DNA of 64,000 bases from NCBI GenBank assembly GCA_963573385.1, contig CAUYLG010026598.1:1-64000 (forward strand). The letters are read 5' to 3'. Position numbers and translations under genes: made by a program. Below the pieces are notes generated by a model. It saw only the letters and a list, made by a program, of their open reading frames with translations, did not search any database and had not been told where the DNA came from. Origin of the DNA: Cacajao melanocephalus (lineage: Eukaryota; Chordata; Mammalia; Primates; Pitheciidae). Shown piece by piece: positions 1 to 11,470 of the stretch; positions within the stretch are counted from its first letter, which is position 1; each line of letters begins with the position of its first letter.

Positions 1-1412
1 ATACGGAAGGAAAGAGAGTTCCTAACCTCGGCAGGAACTCCCGTTAAATGTCATAAGGCAATTTTAGATTTATTACAAGCTGTCCAATAACCCAAAGAGG
101 TAGCAATTTTGCACTGCCGAGGTCACCAGAAAGGAGATGAGAAGGAAACAGAGGGCAATCGCTGAGCTGAACTAGAGGCACAAAGGGCAGCTAGACAAGA
201 ATTTATAGAAGGACCTTTAATATGGGAAAACCCTCTCCAGGGAACTAGACCTCAATACTCATCAGAAGAGGCAGAGTGGGCAATCTCCCAGGGACATAAT
301 CTTCTTCCTTCATGATGGCTAGCTACTGAGGAGAGAAAAGTACTCCTACCTGCTGCCAGCTGGTGGAAAGTACTTAAAACCCTACATCAAACCTTCCATA
401 TGGGTATAGAGAATACATATCAAATGGCCAAATCTATATTTACAGAAAAAAGGTCTCTTCAAGGCTGTCCAACAAATAGTCAAAAGATGTGAAATATGCC
501 AGAAAAATAATCCTTTGGCATATCACAAAGTTCCTCCTGGGGAACAGTGAGCCGGTCATTACCCAGGTGAGGACTGGGAAATGAACTTTACCCATATGCC
601 TAAGTCTCAGGGATACCAATATCTGCTAGTATGTGTAGATACCTACACAAACTGGGTTGAGGCTTTCCCCTGTAAAACAGAAAAAGCCCAAGAGGTAATA
701 AAAGTCCTGATCAATGAAATAATCCCTAGATTCTGACTTCCTTGCTGTCTTCAAAGCTGCAGTGACCCCAGGAATTTTCAAGGCGTTAGGAATACAGTAT
801 CATCTCCACTGTGCTTGGAAGTCTCAGTCCTCAGGGAAAGTGGAGAAGATGAATGAAATTCTTAAGAGCCTTCTAAAGAGACTGGCATGGGAAACCCACC
901 TCCTGTGGCCTTCTCTATTACCAATAGCACTCTTAAGAGCTCGAAACTCTCCTCAGAGAATAGGACTCAGCCCCTATCAGATGCTTTATGGATTACCCTT
1001 TCTTATTAATGATCTCCTATTAGACAAGGAAACAGCAGATCTAATAAAAGACATAACCTCCTTAGCTAAGTACCAACAGGCTCTTAGGACCTTACCTGAA
1101 GGACACCCTAGGGAAAAGGGGAAAGGGTTGTTCTGCCCTGGAGACCTAGTGCTTGTTAAGTCTCTCTCCTCAGATTCTCCCTATCTAGGCCCATCTTGGG
1201 AAGGACAATTTTCAGTTATTCTCTCTACCCCGATGGCAGTTAAGGTGGTGGGAGTTGACTTGTGGATTCATCACACTTGGCTGAAGCCTTGGACACCTCC
1301 TGAAGAAAATCATAGGCCATCCACTCCACAGCCTGAAGTTCCAGGAAACAACCCTTCATACACCTGCGAGCCATTAGAGGATCTACGTTTGCTCTTCCAA
1401 CGAGATCCCTAG
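1..1412 (+). pseudogene. Broken retroviral pol: RNase H end and integrase
   Basis: Bases 1-170 resemble the end of RNase H. The integrase follows. An HHCC zinc finger is visible, with histidines around 380-400 and two cysteine codons at 488 and 497. The first catalytic Asp codon is at 638-640 in frame 2 and the second near 764-766. The catalytic Glu codon is at 843-845, but in frame 3. A stop at 734-736 and the shift from frame 2 to frame 3 split the core domain, and further stops lie upstream. The last open stretch, 762-1412, holds the C-terminal integrase part. No active enzyme is possible. Confidence 0.88.
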
Positions 1413-1426
1413 GAAAGTAACTACTC

Positions 1427-2315
1427 ATGAGTCTAACTTACATCCTGGTATTAGGACTATCACTCTTAACTTTACCATCTGCGACTGGACTCTGTGGTTA
1501 CCCCTATAGATTGGCCTAATAGCTCTCTTCCTCTCCTTCCTAATGCCTGCCCCCATGACAGTTTACACCGACTCGCAGGTGCAGAGTCTTCTCTCGCCAA
1601 GGCCACACCATATTCGAACTCCAATTATTCCTTTCATAGTGGTGGTGGTGGCGGTGGTGGGGGCAGGTACCGGCGTAATAGGAGGACTTGGTACTGGCAT
1701 TGGGGAAATTACTACCTCTATGTGTACTCAGTTTTACTATAAGCTATCTCAGGAGTTAAATAATGACATGAAAAAAGGTTGCTGATTCTCTCTGCAGAAG
1801 CAGCTGACTCTGCAGAAGCAGCTTAACTCTTTAGCTGCCATGGCTCTTTAAAATAGAAGGGCCCTGGATCTGCTAACAGCAGAGAAAGGAGCAACCTGTC
1901 TCTTTTTAGGAAAGGAATGCTGCTACTTTGTAAACCAATCCAGTATTGTCTTAAACAAAGTTAAAGAACTCAGGGATCAATCAAACGCAGGGCTAAAGAC
2001 CTTCAAGAAACAGGGTCACGGAGCTTGTTTAACAACTGGCTGTCCTGGCTCTACCCTCTTCTGGGCCCATTTATAACCATTCTATTATTGCTGGCCTTCG
2101 GGCCTCTCATCTTTAACCTTCTTGTCAAATTCGTTTCTTCTAGAATTGAGGCCATGAGGCTACAAATGGTCTTGCAAATGGAACCTCGAATGTCCTTGGC
2201 TCATGAGCTCTATCGTGGACCTGTGGATCAACCTGCACCCCTGGAAAACTCCCCTCTGGAGGAAACCTCAACTGCAGGGCCCCTTCTATGCCCCAATTCA
2301 GCAGGAAGTAGTTAA
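1427..2315 (+). pseudogene. Retroviral env remnant with most of the surface subunit deleted
   Basis: An ATG at 1427 starts a hydrophobic leader-like segment in frame 2 that stops within about 30 codons. The sequence then passes almost directly into the transmembrane subunit, so the surface subunit is nearly all missing. A valine/glycine-rich fusion-peptide-like stretch lies at about 1620-1720 in frame 1 and is ended by a stop at 1783-1785. A CX6CC motif has its codons at 1897-1923, also in frame 1. The membrane-spanning part and tail lie in frame 3, in the open stretch 2025-2315. There are thus at least one large deletion, several stops and a frame change. The family is inferred from overall TM likeness; function is not expected. 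Confidence 0.85.
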
Positions 2316-2559
2316 AGAGCGATCTACACCTGCATCCCAGCAGCAGTTGGCCTTTCCTGTTCAGAAGAGGGACTGAGGGACTCTTCCCGGGTCTGCAAGG
2401 GGTGGGGTTTCAAAGGCAGGAGTTTCCTGGCTCCACCCCTCCATCTGGGAACGTAAAGTTCTTTGGGTTTCCCATGCGTGGGCTAGGTGCAAAAATCCAG
2501 GTGGGCTCCTTTGTCCAAAAAGCCCCTGGAAAACTCTGGGAGGAGGGGGCTCTAACTCA

Positions 2560-3049
2560 AAGTTGTGGAGCAAGTAGCCAATCCGGGATCAGAGTCAAAG
2601 ATCAATCACTCCAGACGAAGTCTGAAAGAGCTAGAGCTATTGTCTCTAGGGGCAGCCACTATAAGACTTAAAAAGAGCTTTGTTTTCCACAATCTTTATC
2701 TTAACCTGAACATTCCCTTTCTGTCAATCCCAGGTCTTTAGACTAACTCAACCAATTGTCAACCAGAAAATGTTTAAATTGACCTTTACCCTGGAAGCCC
2801 ACCCCCACCCCCTGCCCCCAACTTTGAGTTGTTCTGCCTTTCTGGACCAAACCAATGCATTTCTTAAATGTATCTGACTGATGTCTCATGCATCTGTAAA
2901 ATGTATAAAACCAAGCTGCGCCCTGACCACCTTGGGCACTTTGGGCACTTGAGCACCGAGGGCTGTGTCATGAGCCATGGTCACTCATCTTTGGCTTAGA
3001 ATAAATCTCTTCAAATATTTTACAGAGTTTGAGACTCTTTCTGTCGACA
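2560..3049 (+). mobile_element. 3' LTR of the class I endogenous retrovirus
   Basis: After env comes a purine-rich stretch near 2537-2550, then a block with LTR signals in order. These are a CCAAT-like site in the accaaccaat/accaatgca region, TATAAAA at 2904-2910, and AATAAA at 3000-3005 followed by a T-rich tail ending in CA near 3048-3049. The start is uncertain by tens of bases because the 5' LTR copy is outside the window. The TATA box would drive transcription to the right, toward the ITGB5 3' end and antisense to it. Confidence 0.7.
2904..2910 (+). promoter_or_regulatory. TATA box of the ERV LTR
   Basis: TATAAAA lies 90 bases before AATAAA (3000-3005), the normal U3/R layout of a class I LTR. 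Whether it is active cannot be told from sequence. Confidence 0.5.
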
Positions 3050-4299
3050 CTTCCCCCACCTCCACCATCTTGCTGCCCTCTGACTTCCCCAAGGCCCTGT
3101 GCTCTCCTCTTGGACTACAGCATTACCTCTTCCTCACTTCTATTGCCTTCTTCCCCTCTTCAACTCAAGAGCCATCCAATGGGGGATGTCTCCCAACTTA
3201 AATCAAGCCTACAGTTCTTGTGGCCTGAGCTGAAAAGAGCCCTAAGAAAAGGTGCTGAGTGGGAGGGAAAGCCAAGTATCCCTGGCCTCTTCCTCCTGGG
3301 CCCTTAGTGCAGCTCATCACCCACCTGGAGAGGTTCACACAAGGTGTGGCCCCCAGTGATCATGTGTTTCATTCAGTGTATGTTTTCTAAAAAACTGTTT
3401 TAGGATCATGTGTCAGGACATGAATGCCAACCAGCACATGTCTGCTCATATCTGGGGCCTCCCTGACATGAAACCCTGCCAGGCCAATCTCCATGTCTCC
3501 CCCATGGAAAGGAGTCTTTGAAGAATGGAACTTCTGTGCCAGGAAACATGACATTTGTGTCAGTTGTCATCTTCCTTCATTTTAAAAAGCAGAGCAATTC
3601 CTGGATTTTTGGTTAGCGTGTGTTGTTCTGCATTGGCAGGCCTATGCAGACGTACCCCTCAAAGTTCGAGGAAGCTGAGAGGTCAGAAAAAGAGGCCGAT
3701 AAATCCAGCTTTTCAGAAATAAATATTGAATAGGGACTTAGGAATGGAAGCTATGTCTGTGTCTTGGGTGGCGTTGAGACAAGTTGTTGGATCCCTGAGC
3801 CATTACCCCCTAAACCCAGGGCTACAGACCACAGAGAAAAAGGATGGATGCGATTCAGAAGGGGAGTGTAGGACAGTTGCTTGAGGGCAGAACTTGTGGT
3901 AAATACAGTAACATCAAGGTTGTTTAGTAAGTACCTACTCTTACACAAGGAACAATAGACTTGTGTAGAATAGACTACTGGAAATCTTAGAGGCCTTTCC
4001 AGAACAGGAGTTAATCAGAAGTCAACATGGCAGATTTGCTTCCAAGGTGGAGTTGCCTTGACCTCCACGTGTGTACCAGAGACTGCTCATATGATGAGGA
4101 CAAAACAGAAAGATTCGAAGAGGAAGGAGAGACATTTTATATTAGTCTGCTCTTAGAGCACTTGATTTTATTTCAGTAGAGATGTATGACCCCAAGACAG
4201 AGACTCAGATGACTCCCCAATCAGCAGAATTCTGGGATAAGAAGAGACGGACTTTTTCCAGGATCAGGTGGAGAGCAGAGTAATCTAAAGAAGGGATCC

Positions 4300-4450
4300 T
4301 TGAGCTTGGGTCCCACCAACCCTCACTCAAGGTGTGACTGTTCTCAATCTCCCCTTTTGTAAAATGGGGAAACACCTTCCCTGAATGTGGTATTTGTGGG
4401 CAGTTGTGAGGACCAAATGAGGAGTTTGCTCTCAGTCACAGGGGTCTGAT
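4300..4450 (+). mobile_element. MIR fragment
   Basis: The segment has the MIR core order: tctcaatctcccctttTGTAAAATGGG followed by a gttgtgaggaccaaatgag-type 3' part. Confidence 0.6.
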
Positions 4451-5693
4451 ATTCTAGGTGAGTGGGACCAATGAAGCTTTCAATGATGAGTGTTGCAGGG
4501 AGGGAGTTTTTGAAATCAAACTAAGATGATAACCCTGAGAAATAGACTTGGACTTTTTAGCATCTTCCTTATTACACGGTTATAGGCATTGTTCTGACAA
4601 GGGTGTCTGTAGCATTCATCAGAATGCCAAAGCAGTCCATGAACCAAAGAGTCAAGAACTCCTACCCTAGAAGGTCAGTGGGGTGGATGCCCCTGTTGGG
4701 TTGCCTCTTAAAGCTTGCCTTTTTGCACCAAGAATTTGGCATCTTAAAATGAAGATATGATGCAGCTGGGCATCTATCAGAAGGATCAGGAGATGTGTGG
4801 AGGGGGAATGTAGGAAGATGATGAGGGTGTTAATGGAGGGGGTGGTGGAAAAGGGGTGGTACTAAGAACCTGAGGCTCTTCCTCTCTTGTCCCCGTGTTA
4901 TGAACAGTCTGGTCCACTAAATGCATTCAGTTCCCAACTTCCTAACCATCAAGATACCAAACCGTTTATACAGTCCCCATTGTGTGACAGAATGAAACAT
5001 CAGTCATAGGGAGAGATTCTTGACATTAACATCCAAGAGAAAGAAATTGGATATGAAGGCCTTCTCACTGACACATCACTCAACCCATCTCGGAGGTGGC
5101 TCTGTCAGATGGGGCTGGCCAGGAAGTGACTGTCCTTCCTTGCTTCCCATGGGTCCCTCCCAAAGCAGAGACTGAGCAGGCAGAGCCTCTGGGGGCTAAG
5201 AACTCTTCCTCAGGCACAGCCTTCTCATCAGCAGGAGTGCCTGCTCAGCTGTATCTCTTGTTCTCCCTTCAGCTCCATCTCTGCACCCCTAGAGGGTCTG
5301 AAGGCCTGAATAGGAGCTGGGTCCTGACCATGATGTCTGGAGCCCTGGAGCTCCAGGACTGGGGCTGGATGTCAGGTGGGAGAGACCCAACTACAGCTTC
5401 TCAGTTGGGGGACCTCCAGAGGAGCCCCGACGCCGAGTCGGAGCCAGGAGGAAGGCTACAGCTGTCTTGAGTGCCCACAGCCTCCATGCAGGCAGTGACC
5501 CAGCTCCAGGCACGTTTGCACACCATGTCTACATTTCCAGTGCTTACTGGACAAACCCCTAGCTTCCTCAGGCACCTCACACCCCACAGGCATAACACTT
5601 ACCTCTTCCGGAGACTCATCCCAGCGCGGGTCACTGTCTGCCTTTGTGTCTTTTTCCTCTTCTCCCATCCCCCTCTGCCAGCTTGTTACTAGC

Positions 5694-6078
5694 TGTATTA
5701 GTCTGCTCAGGCTGCCGTGACAAAATACCACAGACTGGGTGGTTTCAACAACTGAAACTTACTTTCTCCTAGTTTTGGAGGCCGTGGAAGTTCAAGATTA
5801 AGGTGTCAGCAGAAATGGGTTCCCCGAAGGCCTCCCCTGTTGGCTTGCAGGCAGCTGCCTTCTCGCGGTGTCCTCACACAGCCCTTCCTCTCTGCAGCCC
5901 TGGGGTCTCTTCCTGGTCTTATAAAGACACCAGCTGCATCGAGTTAGTATGCCACTTTATTACCTCATTTAATCGCAATTCATTCTTTAAAGGCTCCGTC
6001 TCTAAATGTTATCACATTGGGGGTTTAGGACTTCAACAGATGCATTTTTTGGGGGGACATAATCCAATCCATGACAGT
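5694..6078 (-). mobile_element. MLT1 LTR (ERVL-MaLR), minus strand
   Basis: It begins TGTATTAGTCTGCTCAGGCT and ends in a ggggggacataatccaatcc-type segment. This is the reverse complement of an MLT1 LTR, with the aataaa-type end at the left. The interior features (accacagactgggtgg; ttataaagacaccag; cacattgggggtttagga) are in the expected order. No internal MaLR sequence accompanies it. Confidence 0.8.
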
Positions 6079-6390
6079 AGCTGGGTATACAAGGCTGTCC
6101 TCAGAAGCAAGTAGGAACCATGGTGTTAGATGTCCTCCAGGGATGGGGAGGAACTAAAGAGCACACTCCAGCAGAGAAGGACCTTCTGTTCTCCCAGCCA
6201 GTCTCCCCATCTGTTTGCTCTCACCTGAAATTCATCCCAAGGGTTTCATGATAATCACCTCAAGCTTTGATCCTAATTAAACTAATTTAAAAATCACATT
6301 TCTTCCCTGGAAGAGGTAGCTATTGGTTCTTTTAGTTTAATAAAATACTAGTCAACCAAGCTGAATCAGAATTCCCTAACCTACCTACAT

Positions 6391-6481
6391 TCCTTCCTTC
6401 CTTCCTTCCCCTGTCTTCCTTCCTCTTTCTTTTTCTTTCTTTCTTTTCCTTTCTTTCTCTTTTTTTCTTTTTCTCTTTTTT
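6391..6481. repeat. Pyrimidine-rich (CCTT/CTTT)n microsatellite
   Basis: A near-pure CT tract with CCTT units at the left and CTTT/T-rich units at the right. It directly abuts a minus-strand Alu and is best explained as the expanded, mutated poly(A) tail of that element. Confidence 0.85.
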
Positions 6482-6482
6482 T

Positions 6483-6601
6483 GTAGAGACAGGGTCTCAT
6501 CATGTTGCCCAGGGTGCTCTCTAACTCCTGGGTTCAGGCAATCCTTCCACCTTGGTCTCCCCAAGTGTTGAGATTACAGGCGTGAGACACCGTGCCTGGC
6601 C
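6483..6601 (-). mobile_element. Partial Alu, minus strand
   Basis: Segments such as gtagagacagggtctcatcat, gttgcccag and gattacaggcgtgag...cctggcc are Alu in reverse orientation. The element is about 120 bases, roughly one monomer. Confidence 0.85.
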
Positions 6602-6915
6602 AACGGCCCATTTTGATAAAAATATCTTAAAATTACAAAATTACATACCTGAGGGTGGGCTGTGAAATAAAGTGTTTGAAATAGATTGTCTTTGTGGTCA
6701 CTTTCAGCTCACCAGATAACCTTAAAAATCATACATTGGGTTGGAATCTCAGGAGTCAGATCTCCAAACAGCTCATCCCAAGAACTTCCAGCAGAGGGCA
6801 CCAAGGGACTGTGAGCGCTGGTTCTATAACACACCCCTGGCGTCAGACGAAACACGCCCACCTTCCACGTCAGGTGGAACTAGAACAAATCTTCCTTCGC
6901 TATTTGTGGCTCAGG

Positions 6916-7207
6916 AATGTTGTGCCGGCTCACACCTATAATCCCAACACTTTGGGAGGCCAAGGTGGGAGGATCGCTTTAGCTTGGGAGTTCTAGACCA
7001 ACCAGCCTGGATAACATAGTGAGACCTTGACTCTACAAAAAATAGAGTATTATCTGGGCATGATGGTATACACCTGTAGTCCCAGCTACTTAGGAGGCTG
7101 AGCTGGGAGGATCACAGGAGACCAGGAGGTTGAGGCTGCAGAAAGCTGAGATTGCAGCACTGCACTCCAGCCTGGGTGACACAGTGAGACCATCTCTTAA
7201 AAAAACA
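6916..7207 (+). mobile_element. Alu (J-like), plus strand
   Basis: A two-arm Alu with ggctcacacctataatccc at the start, a middle A-rich linker and tgcactccagcctgggtgac before a short A tail. It is diverged, with cgcttta and similar changes. Confidence 0.9.
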
Positions 7208-7694
7208 GAATGGCATGCACTTATAGAAAATGAAATTCTGAGCCAGTCAATGATTTTTCTCCAGGAAACCGACAATAGGAGAGAAACCCAAAGTTTCTTC
7301 CAAAATTACATTTATTTTTCTCAATTCAGAAAGTCTCAAGGCCAAAATTTATCTGTTTAATGTTTTCATTTACATTTGGCTTTATCCCAAAAAGGGTTTA
7401 AGGCAATGTCACCAAGTTACCAGGTCTCTATTTCATCCTATTTACACAAGAAGAAGGAGACTCAAGTCTGTTCGTATTTGCCCCAGGGAAGAGGCTCTAT
7501 TTAGTGACAGGCATTTGACTATTTGAGTTAGTGTTTGCCAAAATGAAGTAAGGGAAATGAATTTGGTCCAGGGCTGAGGACAGATCCATTGGGAATGAAA
7601 ACATAATAACCTTGAAGTGATTCCAGTGGCAAAAAATGATCAGTGAAAGATTTTCTGAGAGCAAGGAGGAATAAGGAGGCTAGCACTTAGGACC

Positions 7695-7795
7695 AGTTTG
7701 TCATTCATGACCTCCCAACGCTCGGCCAAGCCACTTCCCCTCTCTGAGAATCATTTTCCTCTTCTGTACATAAGGGGAGAGGATCAGACAACCAT
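7695..7795 (+). mobile_element. MIR fragment
   Basis: It has MIR-like order: ccaagccacttcccctctctgag, then ttttcctcttctgtacataagggg. Confidence 0.5.
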
Positions 7796-8289
7796 GTCAG
7801 ATATGGGAACCTGAGGGGACTTCATGGCTTTGCAGGAAAAAAAGCTCAAACGTGTTTTTTGCATTGGGCCTGTGTGAGACATAGGTGTTTCGGGAGTGAT
7901 GGGAGGCCTTGGAAGGGAACTGCTATTGCTAATGACGTTTAAGAGGTGACTTTGTGTGGGAACCGCCACTCAATCCTTCCTGTCTGCACAATGTATTTCC
8001 AGCCTGAGCCCCTCAGAACAAAGGAGGGAGACTAGGGGGTTGTTTTCATGGTGTCTGTTCTGGAACTCTCTGTCAGTGAAAGCTGGGAGGGGCCAAAGGC
8101 ACCTGCTCCGGGCTCCTCTGCACAGCCCTGACTGCCCTGAGCACCTCATGCTTACTTGATGAGACCCCATCTGGAGTTATCAGACCAGCCTGTGTCCCAT
8201 CCCTGAGGAAGTACATGCCGCTTCAATCCCCACTGGGGGCACCATTTTAAGTCTACTTAAAAAGAAACAAACACACAGAAAGTATCAGG

Positions 8290-8958
8290 CAAACACAAAT
8301 TCTTTTCGTTTTAATCTTTACTTTCAATCCCAAACAGTCTTGTTTCTTTTCATTACAAAAGCACTAAACAAACACAGACAGGAGAGGAAACTGACATTTG
8401 CAAATGAAGTACCTTCAACAGGCATCTCAACAGCCCCATCACCAACACCTGTGTGCAAGTCATAGCCAACAGGCAGAAAAGTCTCAGAACTCAGAACTAT
8501 ACCGTAAATGCAGGATCTTTTTATTTCATAGAAAAATGATCAGTGTGAAAAAAGCCAAACTGTATGCTGGTTTTACACACTCTGACCCTTCCTGACAAGT
8601 CTTCTTGTCTGGCCAGGCCGGTGGCCCAGCACTCCTGGAAGGGAGAGGAAGCCCAGCATCTCAGTATTTCATTGGGACAACAAGCTGCATGTGACAGGGA
8701 AAGCTGAGAGCACCAAGGTCCCCTTGCTTTAACCCAAGCTCAGAGGGACGCAGCCTGGCATGGCTCTGGTCTAGCAGCCAGGTGACATGGCCAGGCACCT
8801 TCCTGTGCAGGCAATGGGGGCTCCTGGCCCAGGCTCACTAGAAGGTCTCCTCTGTGGTGCCTACCTAGGGAGCTGTGATCAAGTCGAGCAGCCGTGCAAG
8901 GCGTTTCAGTCTGACTTTTTCATTAGTTCCTCCCTCCAGCCCCTTGGAGAAGGAAACA
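8290..8958 (-). other. ITGB5: ITGB5 3' UTR with ATTAAA polyadenylation signal
   Basis: The sequence after the ITGB5 stop has no coding potential and no Alu. On the minus strand an ATTAAA hexamer lies at 8310-8315, with an AGTAAA variant a few bases upstream of it. Cleavage is expected about 15-25 nt further, near 8285-8297. This gives a UTR of about 660 nt, in line with the short 3' UTR I remember for ITGB5 mRNA. The exact cleavage site is inferred. Confidence 0.75.
8310..8315 (-). terminator. ITGB5: Putative poly(A) signal ATTAAA of ITGB5
   Basis: Read on the minus strand, ATTAAA is the second most common polyadenylation hexamer. It is the first good one downstream of the stop codon at a plausible distance (about 645 nt) and lies in an A/T-rich stretch. 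No canonical AATAAA is nearer. Confidence 0.6.
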
Positions 8959-9054
8959 TCAGTCCACAGTGCCATTGTAGGATTTGTTGAACTTGTTGAA
9001 GGTGAAATCCACAGTGTGCGTGGAGATGGGCTTTCTGTACAGTGGGTTTGAAGC
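8959..9054 (-). CDS. ITGB5: ITGB5 last coding exon (cytoplasmic tail, stop codon)
   Basis: This exon has 96 coding nt: 31 codons then TGA at 8959-8961. It begins [10 protein letters not shown] right after the exon-14 methionine. It holds the membrane-proximal NPLY motif, which recruits PTB-domain proteins such as talin. It ends in the beta-5-specific [13 protein letters not shown], where NKSY takes the place of the second NPxY of other beta chains. The acceptor is TTCTGTAG with AG at 9055-9056. The exon runs on without interruption into the 3' UTR. Confidence 0.98.
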
Positions 9055-9736
9055 CTACAGAACACAGCAGGGAAGAGGATGAGGATACATGTTAGCTCAC
9101 ACATGCAAACCAACAGACGCAGGCCCTAGAAACCCTTCCCAGGTCAACCCCCCGTGACAGCAGCAGGCAAAGCACCAGATGGAAGGAGATGGCCGTGGGC
9201 TCCAGGACAGCTCCGTGTCCCCCGGGAAAGACCTCACCTTCTCTAAGCTTCCACTCTCCACCTCTGGAAGGAGGAGTTGAGTCAGAAGGTCTCTGAAGTC
9301 TTCCAGCTTTAATGGAAACCAAGCCCGGAGTTCAAAGGGCACTGACTCTGCGCTTAGTCCTTTGGGCGTTTGCAGTCAGCCTGGGGTGACCAGACTGCAG
9401 GTGTGTGTATTGTAATGGATCGCAAGAATCTGAGCTCCTTTTCTGTGTGTCTGTGGTCTCTCTGAGACTGGTCAGTCTCTTCCTGCCAAAGCGTGGCTCA
9501 GCGCCTGTGCCCCTATGACCCTCCTGACCTGGGTCTAGAACAGGGATCTGTGTGGGTCCCTCTGCACTGGGGCTGTGCAGTTCTCTCTGTCCAGAACTGG
9601 GCACAGCCTTTCTGGTGTTGATTTTTTGTTTTTAATGCCAAAGATGTTAGTGAGCCTCTATGGCTAACGTAGCACTGAATTCAGCCATGCTTCTAAGCCT
9701 GAAGTCCCCTCTGCTTCCCATTTTCCACAGGCTTAC
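9055..9736 (-). other. ITGB5: ITGB5 intron 14
   Basis: A short intron of 682 nt, bounded by GTAAGC at 9736 and TAG at 9055. No repeat is recognised. The first 29 codons after the donor stay open in the exon-14 frame. Confidence 0.9.
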
Positions 9737-9903
9737 CATTTCATAGCGGGCCCTGGATCGCTCGCTCTGGAACTTTGCAAACTCCCTCCTGTCGTGGATG
9801 GTGACGAGCAGCTTCCAGATAGCCAGGAGTGCAAGCCCAACCAGGAGGATGCTGCCAACCACAGCCAGGAGGATGGTCATGGCGTTGGGGGTGTTTCCAC
9901 ACT
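9737..9903 (-). CDS. ITGB5: ITGB5 exon 14 (transmembrane helix and start of cytoplasmic tail)
   Basis: This is a 167-nt exon (2 + 55 codons), about residues 713-768. CGNTPNAM ends the ectodomain. A single hydrophobic helix follows, [20 protein letters not shown], ending at WKLLV. The juxtamembrane HDRREFAKF segment then supplies the conserved R/D clasp that pairs with the alpha subunit and binds talin. The exon ends at YEM. The acceptor is CCCCCCAG (AG at 9904-9905) and the donor GTAAGC starts at 9736. If this donor is skipped the frame stays open for 29 codons, to a stop at 9647-9649. Confidence 0.98.
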
Positions 9904-10029
9904 CTGGGGGGACCAGAAGCATGGTAAGCAAAGCCACCAGCATCCCCATGCCCCTCCCACCCCCCAACAGCAGGCATTTCAGAGATGAAAGTTGCGCCCC
10001 TCTCAAAAGATTCCCCTCGGCTCTTCCTT

Positions 10030-10175
10030 AGATCCTCACATTGCTTCTGGGAGACATGGGCAGGAAGGTTCCCCCAAAGTACAGAAAATGAAACAGTCCA
10101 AAGGGACAGTGATGCTTCCAAAGTCACACAGCAAGTGTGGCAAAGTCTAGATGAGAGCCCAGGGGCACGGCTGTC
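10030..10175 (-). mobile_element. Possible MIR fragment
   Basis: The phrase aagtcacacagcaagtgtggcaaagtctagatgagagccc is the reverse-oriented MIR core; the flanks are weak. Confidence 0.45.
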
Positions 10176-11130
10176 TTTCCCCTCATGGGCAGCGCCCACG
10201 CCCCGCCTGGCCCAGTCTCCAGTGTGGGATGCTGGACCCGCTCAGCTTTCATGTACATGGTTCTAGGAGCAGACTGGGCAGGCAGGAGGTACCATGAAGC
10301 CACTTCCACAAGGTCTGGGCTGGGGGCCAACATCTGTAAGCCTTTAGTGTGGAGTCCCTTGGAGCAAATGTGCTTATTTTCAAAGAACCGCAGAGACAGT
10401 GTTGGACACAAAGCCTCATTCTTACAGGCGTGCATCCTAGGCTGGTACCGCACTTCTGCCTCTGGCCTCAGGAAGGCACATTATGTGGTTGGGCCCAATT
10501 TGGAAAAACAGTTTGGAGCAATGTGAAGTGAAGAGAGGAAATCTTTTTCTGCTCCACCCCTGCCTCCTCACCCCCAAGAAGAATGTAAGGGGTGATATTA
10601 GAAATTCCAATTACTCCAAGGCAAAGGCTGCTGGTCGCTGGGTCCAAGCAGAGGCAGAATGTTGGTATCTGGATTAAAGCTTGACCTCTGCAGTGGTTCT
10701 GGGAGCTGAGCACGGCAGCAGCAGGAATGTGGAACCGACTGCTCCACTGTCCTCGGAATCCACACTGAGAAGCAGCAGCAGCCCGGCCTGGACTGTGTTT
10801 GGAGCTGGATGCTCCATGACCCGAGTGATGCCCTGCCCAGCCCTGGTGGTCCAGATGCCCTGCACCCTCCCTGCAGAACACAGCAGCTCCTCGCTGCCTT
10901 TGGCTGTGCAGGGTAGGTTTGTTCTGTGGTTACTTTCACCTCTGTGCTCCTCCAAGATGAGACCCTCCCCAGGGACAGGGCCCTATCCTTCATAACTCCC
11001 ATTGCCCTGACTCATGTCCCTCTAGAGCTTTGCCCCAAAATGGGCCCCCAGCTGCACATTCATCTTTCTTTTAAACTCTAGGAGTAGAGCAGCAGTGACC
11101 TTAGATCTGATCTTCATGAGAAATTGTATT

Positions 11131-11470
<340 letters not shown>

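Larger units (their letters stand above)
1..3049 (+). mobile_element. Class I endogenous retrovirus, 3' part (pol end, env remnant, 3' LTR)
   Basis: The window opens inside an old gammaretrovirus-like provirus on the + strand. The order is RNase H end, integrase, env leader, env transmembrane subunit, polypurine-rich spacer and LTR. Every coding part carries stops or frame changes, so it is a dead copy. The TM part, with a CX6CC cysteine motif and a C-terminal tail ending just before 2315, places it among HERV-W/HERV-9-like class I env genes. I do not assign a named family. The 5' LTR, gag and most of pol lie before position 1. It is transcriptionally opposed to ITGB5, whose 3' end is about 5.2 kb away. 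Confidence 0.9.
3050..8285. other. Intergenic DNA 3' of ITGB5
   Basis: No gene is seen here. The stretch holds an MLT1 LTR (5694-6078), a pyrimidine-rich microsatellite (6391-6481), a partial minus Alu (6483-6601), a plus Alu (6916-7207) and MIR fragments (4300-4450, 7695-7795). The rest, notably 3050-4300, 4450-5690 and 7210-7690, is unique-looking sequence with only short random frames. In human the neighbour on this side is UMPS (from memory); none of it is recognisable here. Confidence 0.6.

Noticed and set aside
2025..2315. Possible domesticated (functional) env gene
   Set aside because: Only 96 codons of the membrane-anchored end are open. The surface subunit is missing and upstream stops and a frame change remain.
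9741..10199. 152-codon minus-strand frame overlapping ITGB5 exon 14
   Set aside because: It is another reading frame of the true exon and its intron; no homology is recognisable.
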